NCBI GenBank assembly: GCA_047614005.1
Contig: JBLHIK010000015.1
Span: 1 to 16,502, forward strand
Source: JBLHIK01 sp047614005
GTDB lineage: Bacteria > Patescibacteriota > Minisyncoccia > Phycocordibacterales > UBA1006
Direction of reading: 5' to 3'
DNA: 16,502 nt
The position numbers and the translations under genes are program-made. Position 1 is the first letter of the stretch. Every line of letters starts with the position of its first letter. The notes under the pieces were generated by a model that was not told the origin of the DNA, did no database searches, and saw only the letters and a program-made list of their open reading frames with translations. Below, piece by piece: positions 12,297-16,502 of this stretch.

Positions 12297-14996
12297 TTAT
12301 TTCTTTTTCTTACCGTGTTTTGTGAGTTCTCGTTTGAGATATTTTCCTGTCCATGTATCTGTATTGGCAATATGCTCTGGAGTACCTTTTGCTACTACCT
12401 TTCCACCAAAAGATCCTCCATCGGGACCAAAATCTATAATATGATCAGCGCATTTTACGAGATCAAGACTGTGTTCAATCACCACTACTGTATTTCCTCT
12501 GTCGACGAGATTTTGCAATACGTGAACAAGGTTTGCGACATCATCATAATGAAGACCCACTGTTGGCTCATCGAGAAGATAAAGAGCTTTTGTCGTAAGA
12601 GGTCGATAGAGCTCTGATGCTATTTTTACGCGCTGTGCTTCTCCTCCTGAAAGAGTGGTTGCTGACTGTCCAAGGGAAATATAACTAAGACCGACGTCAC
12701 ACAGTGTCTTAAACCTATCAGCAATAGCTGGTATATCTTTGAAAAATTCCAATGCTGATTCTACATTCATTTGTAAAATATCATAAATATTTTTCTTTTT
12801 ATATTTTACTTTGAGAGTTTCTTTCTCATAGCGCGTTCCATCACAGACATCGCATGTCACATATACTGTAGGAAGAAAATGCATCTCTACGGCTATCATA
12901 CCTTTTCCCTCACATGCTTCACAGCGTCCTCCGTTTTTCACATTAAAAGAAAATCTACTTTGTTTCCAGCCTCGAAAACGAGACTCTTCTGTCTCTGCAA
13001 GAAGCTCTCGAATAAAAGGAAAGGCTCCTGTATATGTAGCTATATTTGAACGAGGGGTACGTCCGATAGGACTTTGGTCTACGAGAATAGAACGTGTGAT
13101 GTATTCTGTTCCGAGGAATTTTGAACAGTTATATACCTTACTCGAACGATATCTTTTATCAAAACGAGCACGAAGGTTTTTGTGCAAAATCTCATCTACA
13201 AATGATGATTTACCTGCTCCCGATACTCCCGTAATACATACAAACTTTCCAAGAGGTATGTCGACGTTTATGTTGTCTATGTTGTGTATTTTTGCGCCCA
13301 CTATCTGCAACATTCCTTTGTCTCGAGTACGACGATTTTCTGGCAGAGGTATTTCTATATCACCTCTCAAATATCCTAGTGTTCTTGATTTTGCTTCATC
13401 TTTGGTGAGTTCGTCCTTTCCGAGAAGCTCATCGAGATCTCCTGATACCACTATCTCTCCTCCATGTACTCCAGCGCCCGGACCAATATCTACGATATAA
13501 TCTGAGGCAAAGATGGTATCTTCATCGTGCTCTACTACTATGATAGTGTTTCCAATATCTCGAAGATTTTTCAAAGTTTTTACGAGTTGTTCATTGTCTC
13601 TCTGATGAAGACCTATTGTAGGTTCATCGAGCACATACATAGCCCCTACAAGTCGTGAACCCAGCTGACTTGCAAGACGAATACGCTGACTCTCTCCTCC
13701 TGAAAGAGTGTTTGCTCGACGAGAAAGAGCGAGATAATCCAAACCTACGTTGAGCATGAAAGAGAGCCGTGATTCAATCTCCCGAAACACAACACCAGCA
13801 ATAGACATATCTTTTTCTGATAACAGAGATGGTAGGATTTCTGCCACAAAATCATATGCTTCTTCTATCGTCATATTAGTAAAATCAATGATATTTTTTC
13901 CTTTCTCTTTTCCTCCTAAAAATATATGACTCGCCTCTTCTCTCAATCTCGTTCCATTACAAGAAAGACACACATCTAAACCTTGAAAATGCTTTGTACC
14001 AAGACCCTTACAATCTGGACAAGCACCATATGGAGAGTTAAAAGAAAAAAGACGTGGCTCTATTTCAGGAAACACAAAACCGTCTTCTGGACACAAGAGC
14101 TTTGCAGAAAGTAGGTACTCCTCCTGAGCTTCATCTACAATCTCTGCCTCTTTTCCTTTTACGCTCTCTTTTTTTGCTTCACATATAATACGTACCAAAC
14201 CCTCTGACTCATTAAGAGCGCGTTCTGTACTTTCCGCTATTCGTTGCTCCATATCTACCTTAGAATCAAAATATTCATGTACGGCAAAAGAGTCTATGAG
14301 CAAATCAATATCATGCTTTTTTCCTTTTGAGAGTGTTATTTTCTCGCGTAGACTTTTAATATTTCCATCTATACGTACTGTTGTAAAACCAGAAGAAAGT
14401 AGATCATAGAGCATTTGATAGTATTCCCCCTTTCTCCCTCTTACGATTGGTGACCATATTTGTATTTGTGCTTCATTCCATGAAACTCCTAGTATCTTCT
14501 TGTTTGATTTTGTTTTTTTACCATACTCTTGAACCTTCAAAAGTATAAAGTCTATGATTTCTTGATTTGAAAGTTTTTTGATTTCGTTTCCAGAAATAGG
14601 GCTATATGGACGACCAAGACGAGCATAAAGAACGCGCAAATAATCGTATATTTCTGTAATAGTAGCTACTGTAGAGCGAGGGTTTCCCGAACGCGACTTT
14701 TGATCAATAGATATAGCAGGAGAAAGTCCTGTGATTTCTTCTACCTCGGGCTTTGGCATTTGTTGGAGAAACTGGCGAGCGTATGATGAGAGAGATTCTA
14801 TATATCGCCTCTGCCCTTCTGCAAAAATAGTATCAAAAGCAAGAGAAGATTTTCCAGAACCAGAAAGACCAGTAAAAACTACCATTTTATTTCGTGGTAT
14901 TTCAAGTGAAATGTTTTTCAGGTTGTGCATACGAGCACCTTTTATGGTGATTTTATCAGTACCTGTAAACTCTATCTTTGTTTCTTTTTTTGACAT
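12297..14996 (-). CDS. uvrA: UvrA (excinuclease ABC subunit A)
   Basis: The DNA-damage-recognising ABC ATPase of nucleotide excision repair. Two ABC modules are visible: Walker [10 protein letters not shown] (43-51), signature LSGGESQ (431-437) and Walker B LDEPT (456-460); then GVSGAGKSS (590-598), LSGGEAQ (782-788) and LDEPT (808-812). The C-terminal zinc finger is intact (CEAC 692-695, CDVC 715-718). The N-terminal zinc regions are altered: the first CxxC reads CPED (302-305), and only 13 residues separate CPDC (326-329) from CLSC (343-346), where E. coli-type UvrA has a segment of roughly 100 residues. Total length, 899, is a little under the usual 940. The gene starts divergently from the phosphatase-like gene and leads into uvrC after 4 nt. 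Confidence 0.96.
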   Translation of the reverse strand: MSKKETKIEFTGTDKITIKGARMHNLKNISLEIPRNKMVVFTGLSGSGKSSLAFDTIFAEGQRRYIESLSSYARQFLQQMPKPEVEEITGLSPAISIDQKSRSGNPRSTVATITEIYDYLRVLYARLGRPYSPISGNEIKKLSNQEIIDFILLKVQEYGKKTKSNKKILGVSWNEAQIQIWSPIVRGRKGEYYQMLYDLLSSGFTTVRIDGNIKSLREKITLSKGKKHDIDLLIDSFAVHEYFDSKVDMEQRIAESTERALNESEGLVRIICEAKKESVKGKEAEIVDEAQEEYLLSAKLLCPEDGFVFPEIEPRLFSFNSPYGACPDCKGLGTKHFQGLDVCLSCNGTRLREEASHIFLGGKEKGKNIIDFTNMTIEEAYDFVAEILPSLLSEKDMSIAGVVFREIESRLSFMLNVGLDYLALSRRANTLSGGESQRIRLASQLGSRLVGAMYVLDEPTIGLHQRDNEQLVKTLKNLRDIGNTIIVVEHDEDTIFASDYIVDIGPGAGVHGGEIVVSGDLDELLGKDELTKDEAKSRTLGYLRGDIEIPLPENRRTRDKGMLQIVGAKIHNIDNINVDIPLGKFVCITGVSGAGKSSFVDEILHKNLRARFDKRYRSSKVYNCSKFLGTEYITRSILVDQSPIGRTPRSNIATYTGAFPFIRELLAETEESRFRGWKQSRFSFNVKNGGRCEACEGKGMIAVEMHFLPTVYVTCDVCDGTRYEKETLKVKYKKKNIYDILQMNVESALEFFKDIPAIADRFKTLCDVGLSYISLGQSATTLSGGEAQRVKIASELYRPLTTKALYLLDEPTVGLHYDDVANLVHVLQNLVDRGNTVVVIEHSLDLVKCADHIIDFGPDGGSFGGKVVAKGTPEHIANTDTWTGKYLKRELTKHGKKKK

Positions 14997-15002
14997 GAGT
15001 GT

Positions 15003-15008
15003 ATACTA
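15003..15008 (-). promoter_or_regulatory. Possible -10 box of uvrA
   Basis: TAGTAT on the minus strand ends 6 nt before the ATG at 14996, the same spacing as at three other genes in this window. The match to consensus is only partial and no good -35 is seen. TATACT slightly upstream (about 15016-15021) is an alternative giving a short leader. Confidence 0.35.
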
Positions 15009-15060
15009 CTACAAAGTATATCTTTTATAAAGTAAAATAAGTTTTTTTATGCTTTATTTT

Positions 15061-15090
15061 ATGGCATCTCATATTTTTCTATGCTATTCT
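15061..15090 (+). promoter_or_regulatory. Possible promoter of the histidine-phosphatase-like gene
   Basis: ATGGCA (15061-15066), an 18-nt spacer, and TATTCT (15085-15090) preceded by TGC, an extended -10. It leaves a leader of about 30 nt before the ATG at 15127; no clear Shine-Dalgarno sequence is seen. Confidence 0.4.
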
Positions 15091-15126
15091 AAAAAAGAAA
15101 ATAGTGCTCACTAAAAATAAAATATT

Positions 15127-15777
15127 ATGACATATATCATAAGACATATGAGAAGTTTGACTTTTGTTGGAGACACAGAATCAGTAGAAAATAACTACCG
15201 CAGATTAAAGGAGAGAGGAACAAATAAACTCGATCAGGTAAAAAATTGGTTGCAAGAAAACAATCACATGGAGTTTGATTCACGCTATACATCACCTTAT
15301 CTTCGTTCTCGAACTCTTGCTCACTATATCTCTCCTAAGGAAACATGGGAAGAAACTCCACTCCTCTCAGAGAGAAACAAGGGGGATTTTACCCTCATAC
15401 TTCCAGAAGAGAGAAAAATGAAATTCCCAAGAGAGGATAAGTCAATGCAGGAAAATCTTTTTTACGCCAAGCCACCAAATGGTGAATCCTTCTTTGACCT
15501 CTACTGCAGAACAATACTTTTTCTACAAAACATAAAAGGGGAAAGAGTTCTCGCATCCACAAGTGGTGGAAATATATACATCATGAGAATGATACTTGAA
15601 GGATGGTCGGTTGAGAAATTCAACACCATTATGACTACAAGAGACACCAAGGATAGAATTTACAACGGTCATGTCTTAGAATACAGAGGAAATTTAAATG
15701 GCAAATTTTCAGAAATGAGATCAGTCTGTACAACAGACACAAGGCTCACCTCAAATGAGTGGCGGGTGGTTGATTAA
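15127..15777 (+). CDS. Histidine phosphatase superfamily protein lacking the second catalytic His
   Basis: The 216-residue protein follows the histidine phosphatase (phosphoglycerate mutase-like) plan: IIRHMRS (4-10) holds the Arg-His pair with Met in place of the usual Gly; SPYLRSRTLAHYI (56-68) matches SPLxRAxxTA; ETPLLSERNKGDF (76-88) matches LxExxxGxxE; NGESFFDLYCR (118-128) matches GES...R. The motif normally reading SHGG is TSGG (145-148), so the second catalytic His is Ser. Active members use both histidines, so this one may be inactive, bind phosphorylated ligands, or use another residue. It lies alone on the plus strand between uvrA and uvrB, with its own terminator. Substrate unknown; a link to repair is not shown. 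Confidence 0.75.
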   Translation: MTYIIRHMRSLTFVGDTESVENNYRRLKERGTNKLDQVKNWLQENNHMEFDSRYTSPYLRSRTLAHYISPKETWEETPLLSERNKGDFTLILPEERKMKFPREDKSMQENLFYAKPPNGESFFDLYCRTILFLQNIKGERVLASTSGGNIYIMRMILEGWSVEKFNTIMTTRDTKDRIYNGHVLEYRGNLNGKFSEMRSVCTTDTRLTSNEWRVVD

Positions 15778-15805
15778 TTTCATAATATAAAAAGTAAAAA
15801 TCAAT

Positions 15806-15836
15806 GGGCTCACACACGTGAGCCCGTTTTTTATTT
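15806..15836 (+). terminator. Intrinsic terminator between convergent genes
   Basis: GGGCTCAC (15806-15813), loop ACAC, GTGAGCCC (15818-15825), then GTTTTTTATTT. The T run follows on the plus strand, so it ends the phosphatase-like transcript. It slightly overlaps the uvrB stop codon (15831-15833). Confidence 0.9.
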
Positions 15837-16502
15837 CTTCTTCGTTTTACTCTTTCTTTTTTTGATAGTGCTTTCGAGAAGTATTATCTGATCACGCAAG
15901 AGAGCAGCTGTTTCAAAATCGAGCTCTACCACTGCTTCTTTCATTTTTTTCTTTTTCAAGGTGATTATCTTTCTCTTGTTTCCATCGAATAGTTCCATGT
16001 CGAGATTGAGTTCTTCTACTATTGCTTTTTCTCTATCATCAGCAAAGTCTTCTGCAATATCATGAATATGTTTTTTGATAGTTTCGGGGGTTATTCCATT
16101 TTTTTCATTGTATGCAACCTGTTTTTCTCGGCGCCTGTTAGTCTCTTCGATAGCGCGCCCCATGGAGTTAGTTATTCTATCAGCGTATAAAATCACACGT
16201 CCACAAACATTACGCGCAGCTCGTCCTATCGTCTGGATCAGAGCAGTATCACTACGCAAAAATCCTTCTTTATCTGCATCAAGAACAGCTACAAGGGTCA
16301 CCTCCGGCAAGTCCAATCCTTCACGAAGAAGGTTTACCCCTACCAGTACTCGTATTTCTCCTTTTCGTAATTTAGTAAGAATACGGATGCGGTCAATGGT
16401 CTTAATATCACTATGTAAATATTCTGCTTTTATTCCTTCGTCCTTAAGGAATTCAGACAAATCTTCTGCCATTTTCTTTGTCAGTGTTGTACACAAAATA
16501 CT
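15831..16502 (-). CDS. uvrB: UvrB, C-terminal part (excinuclease ABC subunit B, cut by window edge)
   Basis: The frame is open to the right edge: about 223 residues are seen, beginning [19 protein letters not shown] at 16496 is inside the gene and is not a start. The visible part holds the end of the helicase core ([16 protein letters not shown], then [18 protein letters not shown], motifs V and VI), the conserved stretch after it ([20 protein letters not shown], then [14 protein letters not shown]), and a C-terminal UVR motif ([21 protein letters not shown]) that pairs with UvrC. UvrB is the damage-verifying helicase that bridges UvrA and UvrC. All three uvr genes lie within about 5.5 kb on one strand, with a gene of opposite strand between uvrB and uvrA. 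Confidence 0.96.
   Translation of the reverse strand, partial: SILCTTLTKKMAEDLSEFLKDEGIKAEYLHSDIKTIDRIRILTKLRKGEIRVLVGVNLLREGLDLPEVTLVAVLDADKEGFLRSDTALIQTIGRAARNVCGRVILYADRITNSMGRAIEETNRRREKQVAYNEKNGITPETIKKHIHDIAEDFADDREKAIVEELNLDMELFDGNKRKIITLKKKKMKEAVVELDFETAALLRDQIILLESTIKKRKSKTKKK

Noticed and set aside
12293..12370. Earlier in-frame ATG that would extend uvrC by 26 residues
   Set aside because: The added residues overlap the uvrA 3' end and do not resemble the start of UvrC; the ATG at 12292 gives the usual start just before the GIY-YIG domain.

Overview
The window looks like a chromosomal segment of a small-genome bacterium, most likely a member of the Candidate Phyla Radiation (Patescibacteria, Parcubacteria-like). 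The reasons are: AT-rich DNA with the standard genetic code; a secreted protein of 25-residue DUF285/BspA-type repeats ending in a peptidoglycan-binding domain, with a short Cys-flanked motif (YGCND...KQSLCKY) that I associate with CPR surface proteins; a very short UvrC; and genes with little or no Shine-Dalgarno sequence whose -10 boxes lie almost on the start codon. The lineage is an inference from these traits and was not tested by a search.

Left part (1-8404) is the accessory half. It holds the 3' end of the repeat-rich surface protein (1-1541, + strand), then what looks like a tandem array of two inserted modules next to a tRNA-Asn gene. Three copies of one repeat mark the junctions (1571-1847, 4123-4441, 8234-8336). 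All three end, read on the minus strand, at a short sequence equal or nearly equal to the tRNA-Asn 3' end (GGAGCCA); the third copy directly abuts the real tRNA-Asn (8330-8404). Module A (4442-8329) encodes a GIY-YIG/DUF4357-like protein and, 6 nt downstream, a 1009-residue membrane-anchored KAP-type P-loop NTPase, closed by a hairpin. Module B (1848-4434) encodes a 659-residue three-part fusion: GTP cyclohydrolase II, a TrpF-like (phosphoribosylanthranilate isomerase-like) segment, and a class I methyltransferase. No integrase lies in the window.

Right part (8405-16502) is ordinary housekeeping DNA, almost all on the minus strand: a pyridoxamine-phosphate-oxidase-like flavoprotein and a beta-hydroxyacid dehydrogenase; tRNA-Ala; a divergent D-Ala-D-Ala ligase; and the nucleotide excision repair set uvrC, uvrA and (cut by the edge) uvrB. 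A degenerate histidine-phosphatase-like gene on the plus strand sits between uvrA and uvrB.

The most interesting candidates are the fusion enzyme, whose domain order suggests an alternative route from GTP toward a pterin-like compound, and the repeat-bounded modules at tRNA-Asn, in which the repeat supplies the start codon and first six codons of the GIY-YIG gene. Both are hypotheses built on motifs read by eye.
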